Shown piece by piece: positions 25,384 to 34,490 of a stretch of 64,000 bases of DNA. The DNA is from DASPJR01 sp035628505. GTDB lineage: Bacteria > Planctomycetota > SZUA-567 > H5-PLA8. The DNA lies in contig DASPJR010000042.1 of assembly GCA_035628505.1 (NCBI GenBank), positions 1 to 64,000 on the forward strand, given 5' to 3'. Each line of letters opens with the position of its first letter. Position 1 is the first letter of the stretch. Below the pieces are notes generated by a model that saw only the letters and a program-made list of their open reading frames with translations, ran no database searches and had not been told where the DNA came from. Position numbers and translations under genes: made by a program.

Positions 25384-27738
25384 ATGCGCAAAGAACCTGT
25401 TCTGAAATGGACGTCCGAGTGCACATACATCAGCCTGGCTGCGCTTGCGCTTCTGCTGGTCATGAAAATCGTTTTTGCTGTGCGCAACACCGAGCCGCTT
25501 TTTCATCTGCAGACCAACGAACTTGCCACCACCGCGCTGCTGCGCACCGGCAGGCTGGTCAATGATCCGTCCAACCTCGGCTGTTCGTTTTACGATTCTC
25601 TGCCGAGCCTGCTCAGCTTTATCGAAACACAATTCCTGCGCCTCACCGGCAACATCAATATTTTCCTCTACCTGCTGGCTGCCGTGCACCAGCTTCTCTT
25701 TGTGTCGGGCATCTTTCTGATTGCAGCTCGCGTGACCGGCAGCGCCGAAGGCGGGATCCTGGGCGTCATACTGTGCTCGCTGGGATGGCTCACGCAGGGA
25801 ACGATCGGCTACGGATTCAGCTACTTCTCGGGTGTCGTCTGTCCCGGCCAGATTTTTCAGGCTCCCGGGTTCCTGGCGCTTGGGCTGGCTATGCACGGAC
25901 GCTGGCACCTTGCCTTTACTGTGGCCGGACTGATCGCCAATTTTCATCCCGTAAATGCGGTAATCATCGGCGGAATTCTCATTCTCCTGCGGCTTTTTGA
26001 GCGGCCCTTCGAGTTGCGCAACGCGCTGTTCAGTGGCGCCTTGATGGCCTTGGCCGGGCTGCCGGGTGTCATCTATACGATGGCGCTGGTGCCTGCGGTG
26101 TCGGGCAGTGTGGACTGGGCGAACTGGTGGAAGTGGATGGAAGTCGACAAGACGCATCACATGTTCCCCTGGCGCCAGCCGTGGCAGCTGTACGGCGCGT
26201 TTGCGCAGTTGGGGCTCCTGGCCGCAGGCTGCTTCGCCTGCTGGCGAGCGGGACTGCTGGAATCGCGCGCCCTGCGGGTCATTGTGTGTGTGACGCTTTG
26301 CGCCGTTGGCGGAACGGTGCTCTCGTACATCACGGCCGAGCACTTGCGGCATCCTCGCCTTGCATCCCTGATGTTCAGCCGCACCTCCGTGTTCGTGGTC
26401 CCGTTTGTCGCAAGCGTTTTCGCGGCACTGGTCCTGGATCTCGCCAGGCGTGACAGCGGCAGGCTGGTTCCGCTTGCGCTCTTTCTACTGGTGTTCCTCG
26501 TAGCACCGACGCGAAACTGGGAAGGAGAAACACGGCTCCTGCTGTCAGCCGGGGCGGCCGCGTTTGCACTGGCGCTCGTGCCCGGGAAAGCAGGCTACGC
26601 CGTCGCTGTCCTGCTTCCGCTCGCAGCGGCAGTATTCTACTTCCGCCATATTCTGGACGTATCGCTTAAACCCATCCGCTACGTTGCCGCTGCATTCGTC
26701 CTCGCCGCCATTGCCGCCGGAGCCCACGCTATTCTGTCGCGCGTGCGGCCTGAATTCACGCGCAGGCTCGCCCTGCCAGCGATCCTGTGTCTTTCGCTGG
26801 CGGCCTACGCGCATCACATGCGGCAGTGGCAGCGCATCGTCGAAGAACTGAAGGCCGAAGTTGCCTATCCCGATTTCCTGGAAGCTGCCTCGTGGGTGCG
26901 GGCGAATACACCGCGCGAGGCGCAGCTTCTCGTTCCGCCGATTTATTCCAAGGCCGAAGTCGCACTTGAGCGACTCGTGCTTCCGGACACGGGGCAGATC
27001 GGCGTCTCGATGTACAATTTCGCGGGATTCGAGCTTGACTGCGCAGCCTTAAAAACCATTTACGGCGTCGACATCAAGACCGACGAAGGCCGTGAAATCT
27101 TCCAGCACCAGTCGCCGGCGGCAGTGCTGCTGACGCAATTCTGTTCAATCGACGATGCGCGACTGAATGAAATACGCTCACAGTATCCACGAGTGCAGTA
27201 TCTGCTCGAGCATAAGGAGCGCTCGGCTCTGCTGATCAGTGCGCCGGCCGTTTATTCAAACAGCAGCTATGTGCTTTACGATATTTCGCGGGAAATCACG
27301 CAGGCGCAGCGGCAGACGTCGAGCGTCTATTCACTCAGCAGCGATCCGGCAGCAGCAAACTGGAAGCTTGAAAACAGCGCGGCAGCCGCAACCCGGTCGG
27401 ATGGCGGCCTGCGCCTGGTCTCCGCGCGCTCGACCTATGCACCGCAGATGCAGAGCAACCCTATTTCAATCAAGGCCGCGCAACGCTACATCGTTGAATG
27501 GGACCTGGAGACGATAGACGGGTCGATGTCGATCGGCATCTTCAACGAGCCGGCAAACCGCTTTATCGCATTGCGAAGACTGGATGCGCGTTCTGCGCGT
27601 GCCGGGCGCCTGGTGTTTGTCGCTTCGGTGCCGGCAGTCCGGCTTGTGCTGCTTAACAACAATTCCACTCCGCGCCAGTCCACTGTGCTCATCAAGCGTC
27701 TGGAACTGCTGGAAGTGGCAGCGCCAAAAGGCGACTAA
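25384..27738 (+). CDS. Polytopic membrane protein (glycosyltransferase-C-like)
   Basis: 784 residues. At least ten hydrophobic segments are visible between residues ~15 and ~470 (YISLAALALLLVMKIVF, IFLYLLAAVHQLLFVSGIFL, WHLAFTVAGLIANF and others). A large extracytoplasmic domain begins at about LEAASWVRANTPREAQLLVPP, a phrase typical of GT-C/DUF6798-like proteins, and ends in a beta-sandwich. It likely works with the GT2 enzyme encoded just upstream, which could supply a polyprenyl-linked sugar as donor. This is inferred from the fold and pairing. No specific family member is identified. Confidence 0.7.
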   Translation: MRKEPVLKWTSECTYISLAALALLLVMKIVFAVRNTEPLFHLQTNELATTALLRTGRLVNDPSNLGCSFYDSLPSLLSFIETQFLRLTGNINIFLYLLAAVHQLLFVSGIFLIAARVTGSAEGGILGVILCSLGWLTQGTIGYGFSYFSGVVCPGQIFQAPGFLALGLAMHGRWHLAFTVAGLIANFHPVNAVIIGGILILLRLFERPFELRNALFSGALMALAGLPGVIYTMALVPAVSGSVDWANWWKWMEVDKTHHMFPWRQPWQLYGAFAQLGLLAAGCFACWRAGLLESRALRVIVCVTLCAVGGTVLSYITAEHLRHPRLASLMFSRTSVFVVPFVASVFAALVLDLARRDSGRLVPLALFLLVFLVAPTRNWEGETRLLLSAGAAAFALALVPGKAGYAVAVLLPLAAAVFYFRHILDVSLKPIRYVAAAFVLAAIAAGAHAILSRVRPEFTRRLALPAILCLSLAAYAHHMRQWQRIVEELKAEVAYPDFLEAASWVRANTPREAQLLVPPIYSKAEVALERLVLPDTGQIGVSMYNFAGFELDCAALKTIYGVDIKTDEGREIFQHQSPAAVLLTQFCSIDDARLNEIRSQYPRVQYLLEHKERSALLISAPAVYSNSSYVLYDISREITQAQRQTSSVYSLSSDPAAANWKLENSAAAATRSDGGLRLVSARSTYAPQMQSNPISIKAAQRYIVEWDLETIDGSMSIGIFNEPANRFIALRRLDARSARAGRLVFVASVPAVRLVLLNNNSTPRQSTVLIKRLELLEVAAPKGD

Positions 27739-27752
27739 GCGTTTTTCATTTC

Positions 27753-28820
27753 CTATATGCGCGCGAGCGTAGACTCGAGTTCAGCGTCGATCAGTGTTAA
27801 ATGCTGGGCGGATTTACCCGAGCGCTCCTGGTCGATCGCGTTCATTCCTGCCTGAAGAATCTTTCGTGAATCGTATCCCACGCGCGTGACTGGTACGACG
27901 TTCGGCGTCGGCCAGGGAAAATTGCAGTGCGCCACAACGTCCAATTCTTCTGGAACGCGCACGCCGGCAGCCACGAGTCCTGCTGTAGCCTGCTCGACAA
28001 GATTGTCGTCAGTGATGATCAGCCCGTCAGGCCGCTCCGCTGAATCCCTTGCCTGCATGAGCAGCCGCACGATCTGAAACGCGGCGCGTGGATACGACTG
28101 CGTTGCCTGCTGCGTCCACCAGGGGTGCGAGATCAGTCCGCGCGCGGCGATGCCGGCGGTAACGAAATCATCGAAACCCTCGGAAAGCCCAGGCACGGTC
28201 AACACGGCGATGCGCTTACGTTTTCGGGCGAGCAGAAAATCAAGGGAGCGGTCGAAGAAGGCGTGCGAGTTCAGGCCAATGCCGGGCATGCGCTGATAAC
28301 CGGTGGTACCGGTTACCGAGACCATCGGCACCAGCCGTTCTTCCAGCAGCGGCGTGCCTTCCAGAAAGCGCGGTTGCGCGGCAAAGATGACTCCTGCCAG
28401 ACGTGAATTCTGAACATCATCCTGCAGGCGCAGGTACTCGCGCGTCGGCGCGCGGCTGTCGATCCCGTAATAAATCGAGATCGAGCGTCCGCGCGCAGGA
28501 TCGAGCGCGTTGGCTTCGTTGCACAGCGCCGTCCAGAATCGCACCCAATCGGCGCTTCCGGGCTCGCGCGGGATAACCAGGCCGTAACGGAACAGATGCG
28601 GCGGGTGGGCCGTCACCGACGTGCCGCCGCGCCGGCGTGATTCAATGAAGCCTTCCGCATTCAACCGGTCGAGCGCGCGCTGGATTGTGACGCGACTGGC
28701 GCGGAAATTTCTGGAGAGCTCGTCACGCGTCGGCAGGCGCGAACCGGGCAAGAAGCGGCCAGCGACGATCTCGTCGCGCAGTTTCTCAAGAATGCGGATG
28801 CGCTTGGAATCGCGTTCCAT
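27753..28820 (-). CDS. GntR/LacI-type repressor
   Basis: 355 residues from the ATG at 28820. The N-terminal ~65 residues are a GntR winged helix (LPTRDELSRNFRASRVTIQRALDRLNAEGFIESRR). The rest is a LacI-like periplasmic-binding fold with the sugar-sensing layout (GVIFAAQPRF, GLNSHAFFDRSL, DGLIITDDNLVEQATAGL). It is divergent from the NHL/FlgD-like gene across a 150-base AT-rich spacer, so regulation of that gene pair is the natural inference. The effector is probably a small sugar. This GntR-plus-LacI layout is frequent in Lentisphaerae and Planctomycetota. Confidence 0.85.
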   Translation of the reverse strand: MERDSKRIRILEKLRDEIVAGRFLPGSRLPTRDELSRNFRASRVTIQRALDRLNAEGFIESRRRGGTSVTAHPPHLFRYGLVIPREPGSADWVRFWTALCNEANALDPARGRSISIYYGIDSRAPTREYLRLQDDVQNSRLAGVIFAAQPRFLEGTPLLEERLVPMVSVTGTTGYQRMPGIGLNSHAFFDRSLDFLLARKRKRIAVLTVPGLSEGFDDFVTAGIAARGLISHPWWTQQATQSYPRAAFQIVRLLMQARDSAERPDGLIITDDNLVEQATAGLVAAGVRVPEELDVVAHCNFPWPTPNVVPVTRVGYDSRKILQAGMNAIDQERSGKSAQHLTLIDAELESTLARI

Positions 28821-28973
28821 AATGCCTCAGCTCGCTTTATAGTACACTTGTTTAACAGAAAAAGTTTACCTTATTTTCAATTTCAACACAGTCTGAGCTA
28901 GACAGTAGTAACTGCGTCGATTTTATAGTTCATATTATCGGCACCGGTGTATGAGCCAAAGCGGGAGGCCTTA
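28821..28973. promoter_or_regulatory. Divergent promoter region of the repressor and NHL genes
   Basis: AT-richer than the flanks. It contains a perfect 9-base palindrome TGTTTAACA (28849-28857) and TTATAGT repeated at about 28837 and 28922. The palindrome has the TGTnnnACA layout bound by many GntR proteins, so it is a candidate operator. GGGAGG lies before the ATG at 28974. Confidence 0.35.
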
Positions 28974-31900
28974 ATGATGAGATTACGTGTTTGGTTCAGC
29001 CTGGTTCTGCTCCTTTATATCGCCCCGGCACGCGCCGAGAATTGGGCGCCGGAAGAGTTCGAAATTCTCTCCGGCCCGGCGACGCCTTATACGGCGCTGG
29101 CCATCCGCAAGACCGAATCAGAAGTTGAGTTGGCGGTCGAAATTGATCCCGCCGGCGCGCCGGTAGTCAGCGTCGAACTCGGCATCGCTGCGGCGAATAC
29201 AGTCATTCAGAAGCAGAAGAAAGAAGCCGCCGGGGGTGGACGTGTGCAGCTTTCCTTCAAGCTTCCCGTGTCACAGCTCGTCAGCGCGCCTGCCGATTGG
29301 GAACGCCTGCGCGTCGGGTTTACCGTCGCGTGGGGCGGCGGTGCGTTCGGGCAGGACCGGCAGCGGGAGCGTTTCCGCCATGGCGGAATTGGCGCCGTTC
29401 ATGGGGGACTCTCGTCCGCGCCCGCCGACTGGCTGCCGCTGAATCTCGCGGAACATTCGCTCGCCGTCATCGACCGGAAAAACAAGATCTGGATTCATCT
29501 GAACCAACCGCTCGACGGCAAAGCGACGGTAGTCATTGAAGACCCGAGTGGGAAGCGCGTGCGCAACCTGATCTCCGGCCGCTCCTTTTCGAAAGGCGCG
29601 CAGCGCATCGAGTGGGATGGACTGGACGACGCGGGAAAAGTCGTGCCGCCTGGCGAGTACCGCTGGCGCTCGATTCATCATCCCGGCGTTACGCCGAATT
29701 ATCTTTTTTCCTTTGGCAACGACGGAACGCCTCCGTGGCGAACCGGGTCCGGCACAGATATGTGGGGACCCGATCACAGCGTGCTGCTTTCAGCCGCAGC
29801 CAATGCGGATTACACGTTTCTCGGCGGCTCGGTTGCAGAATCCGGCTACGCGATCGTGGCAGTCGATGCGGACGGCATCAAGCGCATGCACTACAACCCG
29901 TTAATGGGGACTGGCATAGAGAAAGTCTGCCTCGCCGCCGACGCGCAGTACCTCTACGCCGCGCATGATGGTTTCGCCTGGGGGCAGCATATCGATCGCA
30001 AAAAGCCGGATTGGAAAGGCACGCAGAATATTTCGATCACGCGATTTGAAATCAAGAATGGCAAGATTGCCGAGTACAAAAATAAGAAGTTCGTGCAGGT
30101 TGCCAGCAACGAGATCGGACCGGGCTCGGCGAACAAAACGGCGCGCGAGACCAGCCTGCGCGGAATGGCGCTGCTGAATGGCACGCTCTACATTTCCGAC
30201 TACCACGCCGGCCGCGTGATCGCGGTTGATCCCAAAACGGGCGAGAAGAGCGGCGAGTTCAAGCTCGAGAAGCCTGGCACGCTGGCGGCGTATGGCGCTG
30301 ATCTTCTGGCCGTCTCGGGCAGCAGCGTTGTGAAGGTCGCCCTGCCTGGCGGACAGAGCACGCCCTTTATTCAGTCGGAGACACTTGATCCACAGGGACT
30401 CGTTGCCGACGCGCAGAAAAATATTTTCGTCAGCGACGGCAAGAGTCACACCGTCCGCGTTTTCGACAGCGGCGGAAAACAGATCAAAGAAATCGGCACC
30501 CCCGGCGGCCCGTACGCCGGCCCGTATAAGCCCGAGCGCCTGATCAATCCGCGCGGGCTTGCGCTCGCCCCCAACGGCTGGCTGTGGGTCTGCGAAGACC
30601 GCAACAGTCCCAAACGCGTTTCAGCCTGGGATGCGGCCAGCGGAAAGATCGTCAAAGAAAAATGGGGGCCGACGGCCTACGGCGCATCAGGCGCGGGCTT
30701 TGACTACGAAGACCACACGCGCTGGGTCGGCCAGGGCGGACTCTGGAGCGTCGACTTCGAAAAGAAAACTTCCGCGTGCAAGGCGTTGCTCAAGCCGGAG
30801 AGTGGCCATGGCGCCGATTCGCTGATGCATTACCGCTTTGTCCACCAGGACGGCCGGACATTTACCGTCGGCATGGGTCAGATCACGCTCATTTCGGAGT
30901 TGCTCGCCGATGGCAGCCAGAAGGATCTGGCAATGATCGGGCAGACGCACCGCTACAGTTTCTGGCAGAACTGGAAACCGCCGCAGGTCTTTATCGATGC
31001 CTTCAACGCCGCGTACCCCAAGCTGACTGGCAAGCACAGCGACAAAGGCCCCGGCTTTCTTTGGGTGGACAAGAACGGGGACGGCGAGCAGCAGGGCGAG
31101 GAGTTCGAATTTTCAACTTCGGCCGATGGCTTTGCAGGCGGCTATTGGGGACACGACATCCACGATCTGACGATTCGCATTCCCGCCACAGTAAAAGGCA
31201 AACGCGTGATCGTGGTGCTTAAGCCCGAGGGGTATCTTCCGGGCGGCGCTCCGAAATATCCGTCCCTCAATGAAGCCATTGCGCGCGGCGTACCGGTTGC
31301 CGAGCTGGACCGAAACGAAGTCGAGACCAGTATCGACCGCTTCGGAAACATGATCTGCAACACTGACCCCGAGATGAAAGCCTTCTCGCCAGAGGGCAAG
31401 CTGCTGTGGACCTATCCCAACCGCTGGTCGAACGTGCACGGCAGCCACAACGCGCCACTGCCTGAGACCGGCGTGCTGCAGGGTTCGCTGTTTTTCCTCG
31501 GCATGGCGCCTCTCGATGACAAGGCCGACGTCTTCGTCGTCAACGGCAATCACGGCCGCTTCTTTGTGCTCACTACAGACGGCCTTTACGTGGACGAGAT
31601 GTTCAAAGATGTGCGCATGGGCGGCGCGCTCGACGCCTACCTGATCGGCGGCGAATGCTTCGGCGGCATGTTCGCCAGGTCGAAGAAAGATGGCAACTAC
31701 TACCTCCAGAGCGGCCACACCGATTACCGTATTTTCCGCCTGGACGGACTTTCGCAGGTGTCGCGCGGCGAGGGGACGCTGCAGGTCAAGCCTGAGCAGA
31801 TCATTGCCGCCGAGCGCACTGTGGCCAGTCAGGTTGCTAAGAAATCGGCGCGCAAAGAGTTCACTGTCCCCATGGTTGCGAAGGCGCCTGTGATCGATGG

Positions 31901-32546
31901 TAAAGACGATGACTGGAGCGGCGCCGTCATTCAATGGGACAAGTCGGGACAGTTCCCGGTGAGTGCGCGGATCGCCAGCGATGATCAGATGCTCTATCTT
32001 TATTACAACGTCTCCGACAATTCCCCGTGGGTAAATGGCGGAAAGGATTCAACGCTTCTGTTCAAGACCGGCGACTCGGTCGATCTGCAGATTGGCGCCA
32101 GCGCCATCGCGAACGCCGCGCGTACTCAGCCCGTTCCCGGCGACATGCGCCTGCTGATCGCGCCATTTGAAGGAAAGAACATCGCGGTGCTCTACCGCCA
32201 CCGTCTGGGCGGTGCCAAAGAGAACCCCGTTACGTTCAACTGCCCCTGGCGCAGCGAATCCGTCGATTCAGTGAAGGTCCTCGAGAATGCGAAGATTGCG
32301 GTGCTGAAAGAAAACAACCGCTACCGCGTTGAAGCCGCGATTCCGCTGGCCGAACTCTCGCTGAAAGACGCATCCGGCCGCAAACTCAAGGGCGATGTGG
32401 GTGTCATCTACGGCGATCCTGCCGGCACGATCAACATGCTGCGCTCGTACTGGTCCAATCAGAATACCGGCCTGGTCAACGATGTGCCGGGCGAAATCAT
32501 GCTCAGCCCGCACCTCTGGGGAACATTTACGTTTCAGAAGAACTGA
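28974..32546 (+). CDS. Exported NHL-propeller protein with FlgD-like and sugar-binding domains
   Basis: 1190 residues from the ATG at 28974, chosen for the GGAGG six bases before it. A signal peptide ends at ARAEN. Around residues 175-240 a FlgD-Ig-like segment appears (IEDPSGKRVRNLISG, GLDDAGKVVPPGEYRW). Residues ~280-930 form NHL-type blades (ISDYHAGRVIAVDPKTG, LVADAQKNIFVSDGKSH). The final ~210 residues, from VPMVAKAPVIDGKDDDWSGAVI, look like a CBM9/DOMON-like module. It probably binds or processes polysaccharide outside the cell. It heads a two-gene unit with the next propeller gene, opposite a sugar-sensing repressor. Confidence 0.8.
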   Translation: MMRLRVWFSLVLLLYIAPARAENWAPEEFEILSGPATPYTALAIRKTESEVELAVEIDPAGAPVVSVELGIAAANTVIQKQKKEAAGGGRVQLSFKLPVSQLVSAPADWERLRVGFTVAWGGGAFGQDRQRERFRHGGIGAVHGGLSSAPADWLPLNLAEHSLAVIDRKNKIWIHLNQPLDGKATVVIEDPSGKRVRNLISGRSFSKGAQRIEWDGLDDAGKVVPPGEYRWRSIHHPGVTPNYLFSFGNDGTPPWRTGSGTDMWGPDHSVLLSAAANADYTFLGGSVAESGYAIVAVDADGIKRMHYNPLMGTGIEKVCLAADAQYLYAAHDGFAWGQHIDRKKPDWKGTQNISITRFEIKNGKIAEYKNKKFVQVASNEIGPGSANKTARETSLRGMALLNGTLYISDYHAGRVIAVDPKTGEKSGEFKLEKPGTLAAYGADLLAVSGSSVVKVALPGGQSTPFIQSETLDPQGLVADAQKNIFVSDGKSHTVRVFDSGGKQIKEIGTPGGPYAGPYKPERLINPRGLALAPNGWLWVCEDRNSPKRVSAWDAASGKIVKEKWGPTAYGASGAGFDYEDHTRWVGQGGLWSVDFEKKTSACKALLKPESGHGADSLMHYRFVHQDGRTFTVGMGQITLISELLADGSQKDLAMIGQTHRYSFWQNWKPPQVFIDAFNAAYPKLTGKHSDKGPGFLWVDKNGDGEQQGEEFEFSTSADGFAGGYWGHDIHDLTIRIPATVKGKRVIVVLKPEGYLPGGAPKYPSLNEAIARGVPVAELDRNEVETSIDRFGNMICNTDPEMKAFSPEGKLLWTYPNRWSNVHGSHNAPLPETGVLQGSLFFLGMAPLDDKADVFVVNGNHGRFFVLTTDGLYVDEMFKDVRMGGALDAYLIGGECFGGMFARSKKDGNYYLQSGHTDYRIFRLDGLSQVSRGEGTLQVKPEQIIAAERTVASQVAKKSARKEFTVPMVAKAPVIDGKDDDWSGAVIQWDKSGQFPVSARIASDDQMLYLYYNVSDNSPWVNGGKDSTLLFKTGDSVDLQIGASAIANAARTQPVPGDMRLLIAPFEGKNIAVLYRHRLGGAKENPVTFNCPWRSESVDSVKVLENAKIAVLKENNRYRVEAAIPLAELSLKDASGRKLKGDVGVIYGDPAGTINMLRSYWSNQNTGLVNDVPGEIMLSPHLWGTFTFQKN

Positions 32547-32555
32547 AGCTGGAGA

Positions 32556-34388
32556 ATGACTGTGACTAACAACGTGGCAGAAGGCTGGGTGGCGCGGACG
32601 CAGTCCGGGTCGCGCCGCGACATCCAACCCTCCTCGGGCGTGGCATGTCATCAAGCATTGCAAGATGGCGACGTTTTGCGTTCGTCCGTCACTCTCGATT
32701 CTCTGCGGCTCTGCGCCTGCGCGGTGCTTTTCATCGCGTGTGCCGCCCATGCCGAGCTGGTCTGCGATGGCGTGCTCGGAAACTCCGGGGAGCAGGGCGG
32801 TACGCTGGTCCGCTTCGGCCGAGGGCAGAAGGCCGCCGGCATGGGCGTGGTGTGCGACCGTTTCGGCTCGCTGTGGGACCGCGGCGGCTCCGGCGTGCTC
32901 AACCGCTACGCTCTGGATGGCCGCGTGCTCGCCCAATACAAAATACCCGAAGGCGGCGGCGGAAATGATCTGCTCACGAGCAGCGGCGACCTGCTGATCA
33001 TGCTGGTCGGCAACCGCGTGCTCACGCTGCCGATTGACGCACCGGCCGGAACAGAAGTAAAACCGCTGAAGGTTGAGGCGCAGCTGATCTCGTTCGGATC
33101 AAAAGACGGACAGGTCGCATACTTTGCAAAGGGAAAGCTCGGCCTGCTTAATCCGATGAGTGGAGAAGTGAAAGAGCTCTGCGCCGTCAAAGACGCGCAC
33201 GCCATCGAGCTTGGCCCCGACGGCGCAATTTACGTTTCAGCCAATGGCAAAGTTCAGAAGTACGTGGACGGCCAGCCAGCCGGCGATGGCTGGCCGCGCG
33301 GAACTCCCGGTGAGCGCATTCAATATCTCGACGGCTATTTCTACGGAAGCGCGTGGCACGGAACCCTGAGGCGCTTCACGGCGGCGCTGCAGCCCGATCC
33401 GGGCGTCGTGCTTGGCGGTTCGTCGGGATCGTTCATCGGACATCTGGATCAGAACTCGGAGCTTTCGAACAGCCGCGGACTGGCAAAGGTGCGCGACAAT
33501 CTCTTTGCGGCCTCCGGGATTGCCGGGGTGCTTCACCTTCTGGAGTGGCAGCCGGATAAAAAACAGTTTCAGATCATCCGCCGCATCGGCGCTGCGCCGA
33601 ACTGCAATTCTCTTGGCCTGGATAAAAGCGGACGCATCTGGTGGCAGGTCGGCGCCTGGAAGTGGAACGATCGCCCCGACGCGCCGCTCGAGCAGGGCAT
33701 CAATTCAGGCGACGAAATCGGTCCGGGCGTGATGCTGGACAACGACCGCCTCGTTGCGCCTGGCCGCATGTGGGGCAAGCCGACGTTTTTTGTCGGGGCG
33801 CTTCACGACGAGCTCAAGACGTACCGCATCGATAAGGACTGTACGATGCCGAAAAACATCACCGGGACCGCCGTCTACAAGTCCAGCGGCAAAAGCATCC
33901 TTCTTGCAATCGACAAATCCGGCAGTGGCCAGTCGTTCCTTATCGGGGAGGATGGCACGTTCCAGAAAGAGCTCCCCCCGGTGACGCTCAACGCAGCCAC
34001 GCCCGTAAAGGAGTGGACCACGCTGGCCATGAAAAATGAAACAACTCTGCTCGCTGCTGGCGACGGCGCGGTGATTGAGCTTTCTCCGGACGGCAAGGAC
34101 TGGAAGGAAACAAAACGCTGGTCCAGCTGGGCAGACGGCCAGAAGTTCGGCGCGCGTATTTCGATTTCCAGTGACGCAGGCCGGCTGTGGGTTTCAGATA
34201 CCGAACGCCACCGCGTGATCGTCTTCGATCTGCAGAGCGGACAGAAGCTCGCACAGTTCGGGACGGAGGACAAGGCGGGCACCGATCTGCAATCCCTGGC
34301 CTTCCCGCAACTGCTCATTGCACGCGGCGATCGCGCGGTGGTTCACGATGGTTCGAATCAGCGCTTCGTGAAGCTGGTGCTGAAATAA
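32556..34388 (+). CDS. Exported beta-propeller protein
   Basis: 610 residues with the earliest start. Real translation may begin later, for example at a GTG (32562) eight bases after GGAG or at a TTG near residue 42, because the first ~45 residues (VARTQSGSRRDIQPSSG) look unlike a protein and precede the hydrophobic export segment LRLCACAVLFIACAAHAE. The rest shows repeated propeller strands with the NHL-like endings LGPDGAIYVSANGKVQKY and WVSDTERHRVIVFDL. It follows the NHL/FlgD protein by nine bases, which suggests co-expression under the divergent repressor. The ligand is unknown. Confidence 0.65.
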   Translation: MTVTNNVAEGWVARTQSGSRRDIQPSSGVACHQALQDGDVLRSSVTLDSLRLCACAVLFIACAAHAELVCDGVLGNSGEQGGTLVRFGRGQKAAGMGVVCDRFGSLWDRGGSGVLNRYALDGRVLAQYKIPEGGGGNDLLTSSGDLLIMLVGNRVLTLPIDAPAGTEVKPLKVEAQLISFGSKDGQVAYFAKGKLGLLNPMSGEVKELCAVKDAHAIELGPDGAIYVSANGKVQKYVDGQPAGDGWPRGTPGERIQYLDGYFYGSAWHGTLRRFTAALQPDPGVVLGGSSGSFIGHLDQNSELSNSRGLAKVRDNLFAASGIAGVLHLLEWQPDKKQFQIIRRIGAAPNCNSLGLDKSGRIWWQVGAWKWNDRPDAPLEQGINSGDEIGPGVMLDNDRLVAPGRMWGKPTFFVGALHDELKTYRIDKDCTMPKNITGTAVYKSSGKSILLAIDKSGSGQSFLIGEDGTFQKELPPVTLNAATPVKEWTTLAMKNETTLLAAGDGAVIELSPDGKDWKETKRWSSWADGQKFGARISISSDAGRLWVSDTERHRVIVFDLQSGQKLAQFGTEDKAGTDLQSLAFPQLLIARGDRAVVHDGSNQRFVKLVLK

Positions 34389-34490
34389 ACATTGCGTCCA
34401 GCACGTCGAAATTTTCTTCTTCAACTGGCACACAGGCAGAGTACGGCCTAGGCTACAGCAGAAGAAAAAAATCACGTTCTGGAACGCGCA

